DNA of 64,000 nt, from the NCBI RefSeq assembly GCF_020536995.1, contig NC_068357.1, forward strand, positions 146,578,559 through 146,642,558, in the 5' to 3' direction. The notes under the pieces are model-generated. The model searched no databases. It was not told the DNA's origin and saw only the letters and a program-made list of their open reading frames with translations. The DNA comes from Dreissena polymorpha (taxonomy: Eukaryota; Mollusca; Bivalvia; Myida; Dreissenidae). This document shows positions 12,503-25,300 of this stretch, in pieces (position 1 is the first letter of the stretch; each line of letters starts with the position of its first letter). Both the position numbers and the translations under genes were made by a program.

Positions 12503-13592
12503 ACGGACCGCTGAAGGTCATACAACAATGGCCGCGCCCATGAGACAATGTTCACACTCGTGTCAAAACATTCGTACAGCATACATCGGCTTGTTTGGCT
12601 ATTTAGAAACTGTCATTTAGGATATATAAGTTATTTATTAACTAAATCTCCGCTAATGTTAACAATGGATTGAATTCGAAGGATACATTCGATGTGAATG
12701 TAGGACTTTATGGATCTTGACAGCTTGACACGGCAAAACTGGTATTTTTAGTTATCAATTTAAGTCACATTTTGCTTTGTAAATTGTATTCGAGCATTTT
12801 GCGACTTATTGAATGACTATGATACCCGATATCAACATATCACATGGGATTTGCAGATCACCAAGCTGTCTAGTTGCAATAATTCAAATATCAGCTTTAT
12901 AACCCAATGGGTTGCTGATAGTTGCAATGCGCTCTCTCTTGGCCATGGGTGCAAAATGTTATCAACAATGCAAGGGTTAAGGAACACCGAAACTGCAAGA
13001 ACTTATAAAAGTTTACCTATCTAAACCACAAACTCATCCAAATGGTACCATTAAAGCAAGAAATAATTGATTTTATTGACTTAGGTTTTGTTTTGTACGC
13101 TGTATCCGCCATATTGGAAAATTGACCAAATATTGGTTAGGTCGCAGTACACCAATATTTTGCACGTCGGGTTATGTGCTCCAGCCTATAAAGTCGATAA
13201 CGATGTGGTATTCGATACAGAATACACTGTTTCAAATTTAAACAAAAACATGTCAGCGAGAAAAGTGTGTTGAAACATCGTCGTGTTTTTATAGGGTGCA
13301 TGCAAAGGATGACATCCGTAGGTTGCCATTCAGGTAAATTTATGAAGTTTATTCATTATTTTCCTCAATTTGTCTCGAACGACGTCTGTTTAGTGAAGCG
13401 CACGGATTCTCTGCGCTGAACTGCACCCATGTTTATGAAGGGGTGCATATGGACTGCCAGAGCCGCCATAGCAAAAATTATCAAAGGCTCTGGGAGTCCG
13501 TTTATATGGACTACAAGCTGTCCTGAAAACATTGATTACAAAGTCTTTACTCACATTACGGGTTTGTATTATTTCTTCTTTCTATTTTAGTA
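12503..13592. other. Gene-free stretch
   Basis: No exons, RNA genes or bounded repeats are supported. Open frames of 71 and 61 codons at 12809 and 13088 are isolated and lack domain-like features. Confidence 0.45.
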
Positions 13593-14638
13593 CAGTCGAT
13601 TGGTGTATAGTGGATTTTAGTGAGTAACGGATAGGTTAAAAGTTTTTTTGCAAAATACTTTTATTTATGTAAAGATTTATAGTGTTCTATTAATTGAATA
13701 CAAAAATGCCTATCATTGTTCAGTCGATTCATGTTTAAGTTGACGTGTGCCAATGTTTAACTTACAATTGTTTCTTTTTTCGAAAGCAAAACAGGGTCAC
13801 GTTATGTACGCACTGTTTTTGTGACGAAAGGAAAAGTGAAGACATATGGTTTCCTGAATTTTGCAGATTTTGTTTGATAAACTTTATGTTCATTGATGTA
13901 ATATTGTAGTATAATGTGTCCTTTCTAAAAGTAAGAATGCTCAGAAACCAAATTGATGCGTACCACATAAAATAAGCATGAGAGATGCAACTCGTGATTA
14001 AGTGAATAACGGACATGTGGCGACACATATTCGGGAATGTGGGGATTGTTTCAAACTAAATGAAAACTCAATTGAAGTTGTCTAATACACATGTGGGTAG
14101 CGCGTGGCTATGATATTTATAAGTAAAAACATCATTTTGAATGAAAAATAATAAAATTATAACGAAAAATCGATTTCTCTGAAAACATAGTTTTCACTAT
14201 CAAATCTATATATATAACAAGGTATTCAACTCAAAACGACCCGAATATAGGGTGCATCGCTTTGAACAGCCATTACTTCATCAATTGTGCAGCGATTTCC
14301 ATGAACTTGGTCTTATTAAACGCAGAAATGAAGTTCCTTTTCTGGAAATGTACATATCTTGCAATATGTTTTACAAATGCTGGGTAAAATTTCAAGAAAT
14401 AACACGATACACATGTAATCCGATAAAGACCTAAGCGATCCGGTAATTGCTGAATCAGTTTACCCTGAAATTTGCGCTGTAAACAAAAAACATTTGTCGG
14501 AATTTTAAAACCGCTGGCATGTTTCAATAGGAAAGACATTTGTCTTTCGAGGTTAAAAGGTTTAATTACCGAATGCATGGTGTTTACGTTGAAATGAGAC
14601 TCGAAGTCCCTAGCTATCCGTTATACACCAATCGACTG
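13593..14638. mobile_element. Tc1/mariner-like non-autonomous element
   Basis: The left end CAGTCGATTGGTGTATA is matched by an inverted TATACACCAATCGACTG at the right end, and both ends are flanked by TA (13591-13592 and 14639-14640). The CAGT start and TA duplication fit the Tc1/mariner superfamily. The further subterminal pair AACGGATA/TATCCGTT extends the similarity. The interior of about 1 kb has only short overlapping frames and no recognisable transposase. Confidence 0.75.
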
Positions 14639-15090
14639 TATTAAATATCATTTTCAAGTCAAATGAACTGTGTCACAGTAAAAGAGACATTAAGGCGATT
14701 GTGGCCAGTTTGGATCCAGATCAGCCTGCAGTCGCTTGAAAGCTGTTTGCTTAAAAGCGGTTTTCTGACAATAACAAATAGTTTAGTTGGATACTTATTA
14801 GACTGCTCTTTCCCTGTGACCTGGCTCAAATAATAGTATTGTCATTAATCAAATGATTTTATTTCGAACATTAATCAAGTGTTTTTTTCTGGTCCCTCGG
14901 GATCAATGACTCCAGCACTTTCTTGTTGAGAATTGAGTACTGCTTAAGGCGATGCTAGGGGGCGTGAGAGATGTTGCATCTTCCATTATCTCTCATGAGC
15001 TGACTCAATAATACCGAGTCGGCAATATTTGACTTAATTTTTGGTTTGGTTGCTCTGACGAGGGATCGAACAATTTCAGAATCTTCCTAA

Positions 15091-15168
15091 AAGCCTAGTG
15101 GTAGAGTGTCGTCTTTGATTGCAGGAGGTTGTGCTGCGGGTTTGATCCACAGAAGCGACATTGAAAAC
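15091..15168 (+). mobile_element. tRNA-like head of a probable SINE
   Basis: GCCTAGTGGTAGAGTGTCG resembles a tRNA D-arm with an A box, and GCGGGTTTGATCC about 35 nt later resembles a T-arm with a B box. The anticodon arm does not pair well, so a working tRNA is unlikely. No clear tail or target duplication was found. It could equally be a decayed tRNA pseudogene. Confidence 0.45.
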
Positions 15169-15404
15169 TAGCCAACTTTGTTATCTAAAAGGCTGCTAAA
15201 CCTGATATACTAAGATAATGTGAATTTTCTCTCACATGATGGTCATCAGTTATAATATATAAAAACTCACAGCAGTAGTAAACAATGGGACAATAATTAA
15301 TGAACGCACCTTTCATTTGACTTTGACACTTTGAGTTTGACATGGCCTAGATTGAAATATGTGATTTGACTTTGAGTCAAGTTCCCTAGGGGTACTACGT
15401 CCCC

Positions 15405-15640
15405 GTACCCCCAATTTTTTTTCCGTACCAAATATTTTTCGTACCCAATTTTTTTTTTCGTACCCAATTTTGTTTTCGTTTCAATTTTTTTTTCGTACCC
15501 AAATTTTTTTTGTACCCAATTTTTGTTGGTACCCAATTTTTTTTCCTACTCTAATTTTTTTTCGTAACCAAATTTGTTTTGGCATAAGTTTTTCGTATCC
15601 AAAATGTTTGTACCAAATTTTTTTTTCGTACCCACATACC
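15405..15640. repeat. Degenerate minisatellite of CGTACCCAATTTTT units
   Basis: About twelve imperfect units of 15-20 bp, each consisting of CGTACCCAA followed by a T-rich run. Unit length varies mainly by the number of T residues, as replication slippage would give. The Lys/Thr-rich minus-strand frame across it is an artefact of the repeat. Confidence 0.85.
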
Positions 15641-16027
15641 AAATTGTGATGATGTAGATCAACTTAAATTGATGCTTTTATATATCCATCCTCTTCAAAA
15701 GCATCGTCACACCAGTACTGTCAGTACTTTGATTTTTCTTGCATCAGGTGCTTCGAAGTAGTATGTTTTGATATAGGTATATCCCCATAAATAGTTAGTA
15801 ACCCAAGTAATTTCGTTATTTTATGGATTCTGTCAATTACTAGCTTGTAATCGTGCAATTAAGCGTCAGATCAGGTTTTAAAGGGACATTTTAAGTGACA
15901 TTTTAGAACATACATATACACATAAATATGAAAACATTGAATATTGTAAAGTTTGACACGCCATAGACGTCAAACATTTTACATTTAAGAGGCAGGATGA
16001 AGCAAAGAATTAGTGCAAATAAGATGT

Positions 16028-16535
16028 GTCACGAATGTTATTGTCAGTTCTGTGTTCCTTATGCGTCTAATGAATGTTATAGTCAGTTCTGTGTTCCGTA
16101 TGCGTCTAATGAATGTTATTGTCATTTCTGTCCTTATGCGTCTTATGAATGTTATTGTCAGTTCTGTGTCCCTTATGCGTCTAATGAATGTTATTGTCAG
16201 TTATGTGTCCCTTATGTGTCTAATGAGTGTTATTGTCAGTCCTGTATCACTTATGCGTCTTATGAATGTTATTGTCAGTTCTGTGTTCCTTATGCGTCTT
16301 ATGAATGTTATTGTCAGTTCTTTGTTTCTTATGCGTCTAATGAACGTTATTGTCAGTTCTGTGTTCCTTATGCGCCTAATGAATGTTTTTGTCAGTTCTG
16401 TGTTCCTTATGCGTCTTATGAATGTTATTGTCAGTTCTGTGTTCCTTATGCGTCTAATGAATGTTATTGTCAGTTCTGTGTTCCTTATGCGTTTAATGAA
16501 TGTTATTGTCAGTTCTGTGTTCCTATTTATGGAAC
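16028..16535 (+). repeat. 39-bp minisatellite, about 13 units, open in two frames
   Basis: The unit is close to GAATGTTATTGTCAGTTCTG followed by TGTTCCTTATGCGTCTAAT. One unit lacks three bases (near 16131), so the reading frame is kept. In one frame an ATG at 15997 opens a 180-codon frame made of 13-residue repeats close to NECYCQFCVPYAS. In another, an overlapping frame of 177 codons repeats MNVIVSSVFLMRL. A 39-bp unit without stops stays open automatically, so coding is not shown. If translated in the first frame, the product would be very rich in Cys and Tyr. No signal peptide precedes the repeats and I see no spliced partner exon. Confidence 0.85.
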
Positions 16536-16549
16536 ATAAACTGTAGAAT

Positions 16550-18324
16550 GATCATGAGGTAGCATTAAACACTGCATGGAATAATTTGGATTCTCTAACA
16601 TGTTAACATTTTGATACATTCAATTTTAACATTATTTGATTTGATTATGAAAGCATGTTTAAATTACCTATATTTTACATTAACGACATGTAAGATCAAT
16701 TTTCGGGTACGATTTGAATTTTGTTATTAAAACAAAACAATGTCAAGATCAATAATACGTGTTAGTGTATAACCATAACGTAATTAGAAAACATTATTAT
16801 GAAACAGAGGGGAACGATAGTATTCAGATCACGTCTGCACTAAGATTACGGTTTGTTAACGAACATTATATTGCAAAGCACTGCAAAGTCGTCGGCGGTT
16901 ACGCCTTAGACGAACGTGCTAAATACCAGAAAAGCCAACGACATCGATAACTGCTGCAGTTGAGACTTTATAGGTCTCACAGTTAACAAGATGCAAGAGA
17001 CTTGTTAATGGGAGCTGGATTTTTCTAAAGCGAGCGGCAGCTATAAAACATGTACATGTATTATTCATGCCCGTAACTGACAGTAACGTGTGAGTGGAAT
17101 AAACTAATATGATTTAAGGGATGTTTTGTAGTTTTGTTCGAGTTCGAGAATAGTCCGCGTTATCCAACATTCCGGATTTTAGTATATCGTTGTCTTCAAC
17201 AGTTGCGTAAGTATTTGTTTAAAACCATGTACTTGGTTACATACGTGGCCATGAAAAATTAATCCTTTCAATGATTTGTTTGTGTATGGGGGTCAATTTA
17301 TAATTCTGAGTATTTAATTGCAAAACACGCTGCAATTAACTATTGAAAACTGCAAAAAAAACTTATGAAACACATACTAAGTTCGAAATAGCAATAACAA
17401 GTATTTTTTTATTAAAAAAATTCTTTCACGATATGATTTAATGTTATTCCTTTAAATCATCACTGCTAAAATAAATAAAACAATGAACTGATTTAAAGAA
17501 TAGAACAACAAATGCACCATTTTCGTAGGAAATATCTAACATGCTCGTCAGCGGTTTACAACACAATCAGACTACAAGTAGTCGGAATAAGTACAGTTTT
17601 TGGATTCTGACTGCACGAATTATTATGTCTGTTGAAATCCATTCATGGCGAAATAAGTCGTTTAACATTTCGTCCTAAATGGATTAGGGATTTACCGATA
17701 ATGAGTATGTACACCAAGAAAACCAACCAGAAGATGTTACCGACATTAGTTATTTAAAAGTGTTAGTATCGTTGGTGAAGAAATGTGGAACAGACTGATG
17801 AGTAATTTGTATAATTGCATGACGTGAATAGTAATTGCATTTTAGCACGTCGTGACGCGACACGAAATTGGCTTTTTCAGTGAAGATAAACGTTATCGAG
17901 AGATCATCTTCGAAAAGAAATTAGGTCTTCAAATTTATTGAAAAGAAAGAATATGCAAAACATCATGATGTTTTTGTTTAAGTTCTTTTTAAATTCAAGG
18001 TATTTGAAGTGAACGTTTCCATCAATATAAATATGAAAACGTGTTCAATAATTGCATAAATAATATTCAAAGTACATCAATAAAAGTGTTAAATATGGGA
18101 ATTGTTGCGTTTGATAACTGGGGTTACCCTTGCAAAAGTGTATTTGAAAATAATTTGCATTATCCGTTCATTGACCGTGATCACAGTTTTTTCTGTCATA
18201 TTTTATTTTAATATTTTATGCTGAATGTGAAACACTTTTTCCAGGATTGAAAAGGCTATGTGCAACATGCCTCAAACAAGCGATCGGCAGATATCCGTCC
18301 AGATTTAATTGTCAAAATATTAGA
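16550..18324. other. Spacer upstream of the coiled-coil gene
   Basis: No coding exon could be tied to the gene at 18832. A good donor-like site (TTGCGTAAGTATT, near 17205) follows unremarkable sequence that could be a 5' untranslated exon; this is a guess. The open frame at 16759-16950 has no support. Confidence 0.35.
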
Positions 18325-18760
18325 GTCTCTATAAAGCTCAAAATCAACGAAAATTTCGTAAAGTATTTCGAAAATAAAGTTAACACCTAAACAATCAGTG
18401 TTCCTTATAGCAATAGCCACAATTTCAACGCTAGATGTGGTATGATTACATAGATTTTTGTAGATAAAAAATGCTCGTTTTTATTTATTTGTGACACAAT
18501 TAATTCAATTTTAATTTCCCGCGAATATATCTATCCATACGACACACGAACACCATATTAGTGTTCATGTGTCGTATGAATAGATATCGTTGCGGGAAAT
18601 TAAAATTGAAAAACAACGAGCATTTTGTATCTACAAACATCTATTTTACCAGACCACATCTGGCGTTGAAATTTCGGCAATTACCATAAGTAACATTGAA
18701 TTTTAATTGGTTAAGTTTATTTTCCTAAATATTGTACGAAATTTTCGTTAATTTTGAGTA
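18325..18760. mobile_element. Hairpin MITE family C, copy 1
   Basis: The left part carries CAAAATCAACGAAAATTTCG and the right part carries its inverse, CGAAATTTTCGTTAATTTTG. Inner paired words include AATGCTCGTTTT/AACGAGCATTTT and GAATATATCTATCCATACGA against TCGTATGAATAGATATCG. The whole 435 bp can fold into one long hairpin. It ends about 70 bp before the acceptor of the coiled-coil gene exon at 18832. A second copy lies at 44273-44752. Confidence 0.85.
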
Positions 18761-18831
18761 GTAATGTTACTTTGAGGTAAAACTTTCGCAGTTCTATCAA
18801 CTAATGATATCAACATGATATATTGTTTCAG

Positions 18832-21800
18832 TGCCTCGGACGCCAGCGATAGTCCTAATTTTCGAACAGAGCTGAAGAAACTTGAGGCCAACATGGCGGC
18901 TCTAGAGGAAAAGCAGGCTTTTCTTGACCACGAGCAAGAACTGCTCGACAAAGAAGAAAACTTGTCGAAAAGAACACAGAAACTGAAGGACTTTGAAAAA
19001 GAGGTGAATAGAGTAATCTGAGAAAAAATGCATGTCATTGTTTTGTTTGCGTTACATAAACGTTGAAACAATTGTGCTTGTTAACAAGAATTTACTGCGC
19101 ACACTAAATATATATTAACATGACGATTGCATGAAAGATAAAGTTAGCCGATTAATTGCAATTATTTATATGCTAATGTATACTTAGCGTGGATATACGT
19201 ATTGGATATACAGTATATAAAATGTAATAATGATATTGTTTTCAACTTAATGTTTGTTTTTGAGTATTTCAATCTTTACAAATAAAGATAACAACCTATT
19301 AAGTTACATTTAGATGGGCCCAGAGAGATAGGTTTAGCACCAACTTACATAACACAAATCTCTATGACGTTTCAGGTCGGGCCAAGAGAGATAGGTGAAA
19401 CACGAACTTACATAACACAAGTCTCTATGATGTTTCAGAGGGATAGGTATAACACCAACTTGCATAACACAAATCTCTATGACGTTACAGGTTGAAGAGG
19501 CGGAGATGATGTTGGATAAACGACAGAACCTCGTGAGGCAACGGTCTATGACAGTGGAGCAGCTCAATCATGTACGATCTAGGAAATTAAAACAGTACCT
19601 GATATTAACAAATTGAAACTCCGATTGCATGGGTAGAAGAGAAATTTCATCGTCCCCACGTGTTTTTTTTGTTTTCAAGATAAATTACTAATTTTACAAT
19701 GTAATTATACAGTACAAATTAACACGACAACCGAAACACAAATAAATAAAAAAATTGTGTTACCATTAGTAGCTTCATTTAAAAAAAAACAACCATTTGG
19801 AGTTAAGTAACAAAAAACAACAATTCTCTTATCCCTTACTCTAATTTCGATATATATCTTGCAATATTTTGTTAACCACTGCATGTTACAAATTATACTT
19901 GTAATTATTTGTTGAATACGTAGAACAGAAATTAATTACTTTGACACACGCTATGAACGTTGTTAATTTTTTTACAACTCAAATTAAATAAATCGGTGAA
20001 GAATTCGAAGTTGTATGTCGTCATAGATAAAATAGATACAATACAATTAAAATCAAGTTAGTATTAATGACAACATTACAAAGATTAAACCGTATAAACT
20101 AACTGATTTCAAATTGTCAAATTAAATACGGAATAAAAAACTATCCATAAGTTTTTTACCTTGTCTTACTTTAGGATCTATTGACGATGAAATCTGAGCT
20201 GGAAGAACGGCTGACGAACATTGAACAAGATGAAGGTGTGTCTGACACTGTTACCCATGACAACGATCAGGCTCCACAGCAACCACTGTCCCCGACTGCT
20301 TCTTCCAATGCCCGCCATAATTGGTACGACTATTTTATGTCGGACTGCTTTACAATTTAGAACCTAGCGAAATTATATTTTCTGAAACTTTTTGTTTTCC
20401 TGTTATTGGTTCACAAGAAAGGTTTCAAAATGGCATATGCTTTCCTTGCTAGGGGCAATTTTTAAACAAATCTCTTTTCCGAGTATTATAACACAATATT
20501 TTCAAACGATATTTAAATAATTATGTTGTGTAACAATATAAAACAGCACCTTGAAAACACTTGTTGTATATTTTTACAAAATACTATTTATATAAATGTT
20601 CAAACACAAAACCAATAAACACGCCACGTTGCCGTGGTTGTGGTTAATAATGTATTTTAGACAAATATGGAGGATCATACAAGAATTTATGTTATTGCTT
20701 AATGTTTATAATTTAACAAGGTTTCGCATAACTGCAATCTCTTTCCATAAAAATTTCAATTGAAAATTAACCAATTGCGACACCAGGTGCAGATTTGTGT
20801 TCCTTGCACAACACTATTTATATATAAAACGTGTCTTTCTATTGCAGAAAGATTATTTTTAAAAATGCTCAATAGCGCGCTGTAAAATTAATCATAGTTT
20901 ATGATAGTGTAAGTGTTTCAAACAATACTATACCTTTAATTAATTCTTATTAAGTCTACTAGTATTCTTTATAATATTAAGAAACGAATGAATGAATTTG
21001 CATGATTTTCGCAAAAATTACCGTATACACGCGTTTATATAATGTTTGCGTACGCGTCTTTTGTTAATCGACTTCAAATAGAGCGTTATAAAGAGGTATC
21101 ATTTCAGGCAAGTTGCACGACGTCATCTCGTAGATAAAGTGAAACTGTTGGAGGCCACCGTTCAGCGTTACAGAACACAGGTGGCGTCGTCAACAGCTAC
21201 AATTACAGCGAAAGAAATGGCAATCGACCGTCTTGTAAAAGAAGTACGTTTGACCAAACGCGTCTTACTAAAAACATTTTTGTAACTTTTATTTTAAAAT
21301 ACAATTCTACTGTTTCATATTTTCTGTAGCTCTAGGTGTAGTACAAACAATGCTGGGAAGATTTTTTAGAAATGTGCATGGTTGTCTACCACACAGTTAT
21401 TGAGAAATGTACGTTGTCTGTTGAACGTGCAAATATGTGCATGCGAGTTATCATCGCTTTAATATAACCTTTAAGCTCAAACATTGTATAATTATATCAC
21501 TGCATGTATTTATGATCTATCACCAGTTTTTTTTAATTTTCTCACTTACACTTAAGCTGGTTACCTTAAGATGTTTTACTTGATTAAAGAAAGCTCATGT
21601 ATGTGTGTTACGGTAGTACTTCAGGCAAAAAAAAACTTACCGGTCATACCATTTATGCAACGGATTATATCTTGAAATTAACGCACTACTTTGAATTTTG
21701 TATTTTATTGCTTTTCAGAATTCATCACTTAGGGAAGAACTGGATGAGAAAACGAAACGAATTAAAAAATTAGAATCACGTCTGTCATTGACAATAGAAG

Positions 21801-22228
21801 ACAAGTCTCGGAGTGATAAGGAACTGAATATGTTGTTGGAAGAACTTCAGAACATCGATCTGTCTACACCACAAACAATACTTTCTCAGTCTGAAAAGCA
21901 ATCGCACTCCAGTAAATTAAGACCTTTTAAAAAGCAAGCTTCGTCGTTTTCGTTCTTTGACCAAAATGGCACCTCATCCAAATTCAGTTCCAGCAAGCCG
22001 AAAAGAGCTCTGTCTGACAAAGACATACCAGACAATAAAGTGACGCACATAGAGAGGGATTTTCACAGTGACGATTGTCAGTATGGGCGCGATATTACAA
22101 ACGGCGTGTTTTACGACAAAGAGAGTGAACATGGAAGAAAAAATAATGCACATAAAACGCTAGGTACAAGAATTCAAAGGGAGGATCGCTTTGACGAAGC
22201 GGGTAGCAAAGCCTGCATTGTCATGTGA
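18832..22228 (+). CDS. Coiled-coil protein with C-terminal CaaX box (3' part, five exons)
   Basis: Exons 18832-19003, 19491-19571, 20175-20323, 21108-21243 and 21719-22228 join in one frame, each bounded by AG and GT (phases 0, 0, 2, 0 after exons 1-4). They encode about 348 residues. Heptad-rich segments include LKKLEANMAALEEKQAF, VEEAEMMLDKRQNLV and LREELDEKTKRIKKLESRL. The last 130 or so residues are polar and probably disordered. The C terminus is ...SKACIVM-stop: CIVM is a CaaX motif, and a terminal Met usually favours farnesylation, so membrane attachment is inferred. The first listed exon begins in mid-codon, so either 5' exons lie upstream or translation starts inside it, for instance at ATGGCGGC (18893), which has a good Kozak context. 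I do not recognise the family. Spindly is also coiled-coil and prenylated, but I see no specific match. An AATAAA follows at 22390. Confidence 0.8.
19318..19490 (+). repeat. Triplicated splice-acceptor-like unit
   Basis: Three tandem copies of about 58 bp share AGAGAGATAGGT, AACTTACATAACACAA and TCTCTATGACGTTTCAGG. The third copy (CTCTATGACGTTACAG) provides the actual 3' splice site of the exon at 19491. The two upstream copies carry equivalent CAG sites at about 19375 and 19438. Confidence 0.8.
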
Positions 22229-22389
22229 TTTCTGATGGATTGTGTACAATTATTGCTAAGCATGTTAAACAATTTTAAGAGGCATTTCGAGTCGTGTTCG
22301 CTTTTATTCTCTTCATTAAAATAGTGGACTTTTATTTGGACAACGTACTGTTGCATGAAGCAAGCAATAATGTGATGTGTATAGTTTTT

Positions 22390-22395
22390 AATAAA
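22390..22395 (+). promoter_or_regulatory. Putative poly(A) signal of the coiled-coil gene
   Basis: AATAAA lies 162 nt after the stop codon. A weaker alternative ATAATAAAC occurs near 22707. Confidence 0.5.
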
Positions 22396-22399
22396 TTTT

Positions 22400-25300
22400 C
22401 GTTCGTTTGTGTTATTTCTGATATTATTCCAGAAGTCGAAGTTTAGTACGCGCTGTTATTGTATTTGTTATCGTTTTGATGTAAAGAAAAACACAAATAT
22501 AGTGCTCTTGTGTGCTTGAAAAGTACGAAGTTAATTTACGTCTTTATTTTCAAACAACGTGTAAGAGACTTTAAATGGAAAGTTGTTATGTTTGATCATA
22601 GTTAAGTTTTATTTGTTTTGCATTTGTTTTATTTCTTTAAAATTTAAAATCGTATACATCTGACATCTGACATTTTCACTATGTATATGTGTCATTACAG
22701 GTAATTATAATAAACCTGTAGGTTTTGATTCATCTGAAAATTCTTTACTTATTTACTTAAAATTATTTGTCCATTTTCTATACTCAAAACTTGCGTAATG
22801 GACGGGATATAAATAACATTAATCTGCTATTAATTGTTGCGGTTTTCACGATGCGCCGTACCGAAATTAAATGTCTAAAAGATACCAATTCGTTATTGAA
22901 ACACATTCATGATGTTTTGTTCTTTAAAAGGTGAGGTTGCCTTTTTTAAAGACACCGCTGTCGAGTTATCCTTTACCAACGCCACGATTGGCTCATGTAC
23001 TCAGAGACGTAAGATTCCAGATTATACTGTGGTTGCTGATGTTACGTTCCCACTGTCACGATTCGCGCCACGATTCAAATCGTGGTTTTAATCGCAAACT
23101 TCTTATCGCGATTATCCTAACGGACCCCATAAATAATTATCTGATCTTACAAATAATTGTGTCTATATTTGTAATCGTTGACATTTTAAAACAACTTTTT
23201 AACATTAACACTATAAGCTTCTCTAAATTTTTAATCGGGAACATAGTGCCAAATCGTGTCGGATTGTAGAGCATCGCTACGACGCGCGACAAATCGTATC
23301 AACTCGTATTTTGAACATTATGGTGAGCAAACGTAATCTTTTGCAAGAAAAATCACGTCGATATTCATGTTTTGCTGTATTTTATATCCTTCGGGTTTAG
23401 CCGTGGGTCTTATTGTTAATAGCATTAATTAAATCGAGAAAGAAAGCAAATGCAAATCAAATCACATCGTAACAGAACGCTTGAATTCTTGCTTTACGTT
23501 GGACAACGTGTCAGCTCGTAAAAGAACGTCTTAATTCGGGGAATTCGAGATCATAGAGATAATGACATCGTTTATTGTCAAACCATGAACAGATTGCAAC
23601 CGATCTCAAAAAAGCGTATTCTAACATACGATTGAACGACAGTTGGAACATAGCAATATGCTACACTCTCCCAATTAGCGGCACGATTGAAACCGTGGTC
23701 TTAATAGTGAATTCGGGATTCTGCCATATCCCATCTGATCTTATACTCAATCTTGACAATCGTGTTTATGTTGATATATTTGAACGGTCCCGAAAATGTC
23801 TACGAATTACACGATCAACAACGCTCAATTTCTTATCAGTGTATTTACATGAAATCGTTTAAAATCGATGTTTGTCGTTTGGTATGGCATCAATCGCGAC
23901 AAATCGTGCATTCAAAATGGTAGTCGCAATCCATCTTATTCCATGAAAAATGTCTTTTTCTGGTACGAAATGTTGCAATCTTAAAAATTAACGAAGTCGT
24001 TAGTGCATCGGGCTTAATTTATATTATTCGGGCCCAGTCGCGTCTCTAATCATGAACAAAGCCGTTAACTTGTGAAATATACCGCAACTACAATTGTATC
24101 ATATCGTCAGGTAGCGGATAATAAACTTGATAAACGTATGAAACCTTATAACCTCGTACTAATTATGAGAATTCATTAGTAATAATGGCGTTGGATTGAA
24201 GCCCAATTGACAATTAGTGTCTGTATTGGAAATCGGACGTCGTAAGATCGTGAAACTTGTAATTGTCAAAATGTAGAGATTGCAAACGAGCGTACGGACA
24301 CGCTTAACATCGCACATGTAAGCATGAACTCTAAGGAAAAAAAACGATCAGTAACGTGCAACCAGTCTTGACGTTCTTTGAAAATCACACGGCAGTAGGA
24401 ACGTGTTACATTTAACACATGCCTAACATAGATTTATTCAATAAAGTATTCTACAGGACCGTGTCTTGACTATGAAGACATTGGTACACGCTGCAGTTAG
24501 TTATTATTTAGCAAACGAAGTATCTAGCTCGTACGATATAATCCATAAACGTTATAAAATAAATAAAAAAATGAGATTTTGTTACCGCAGTCGTCACCAG
24601 GACTTGCATGGAAAACAAGAAATTGTTGCAATATGTTTTTATAAAAGAAAGGAAATCGACATGTAAGTTGCTGCCGTCGAATACAATTGCAGAACTATGT
24701 ATTGAATTACATTGAGATGATTGAGATGATAACCAGAAATGAGTTTGTATTACAAAGTAGCAGATGTGGGGATTATTTCAAGAAAAGACTGGAAGACTTA
24801 TGACGGACGATCACATTTCAGTTATCACCTAACACATGTGCACTGCTTAACACATAACACTTGTAACAGTTTTGTAGCTAACATAACAATAAATCTATTT
24901 CAAATATCGTCACGGAAATTCGTTTAAATACGGCGTTTGAATTACTGCTTTACCATGTTAACGTTTCGCCTTCGATATTTGTGAAGTTGAGGTCAGCAGC
25001 TCCTCCACGTAAATGTATTACAGATTTGACAAATCGTTCTGTTCGATCCTTATAAATGACAAACAGAAAGTACCAACATGGTGGCGTCAACGCCATAACA
25101 TGCAACAAGCGCAAAAAAAAACACATTATGGAAGCCGCAAAATGATTATGAAAAATGTTCTATAAATATCTTTAAGTATTCAGCATTGGAACCATAAACT
25201 TACGTTTCATAAAATCTTCAACATATATGAATATATGTTGTAACGGAAATAATATTCTTAATTAAGCATTACTGTATTAAGAGATTGTGTTTATTCGTTC

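Noticed and set aside
14690-14830. Possible further family B element (GGCCAGTTTGGATCCAGATC...)
   Set aside because: It shares words with the hairpin at 9157 but the arms do not pair and no ends could be set.
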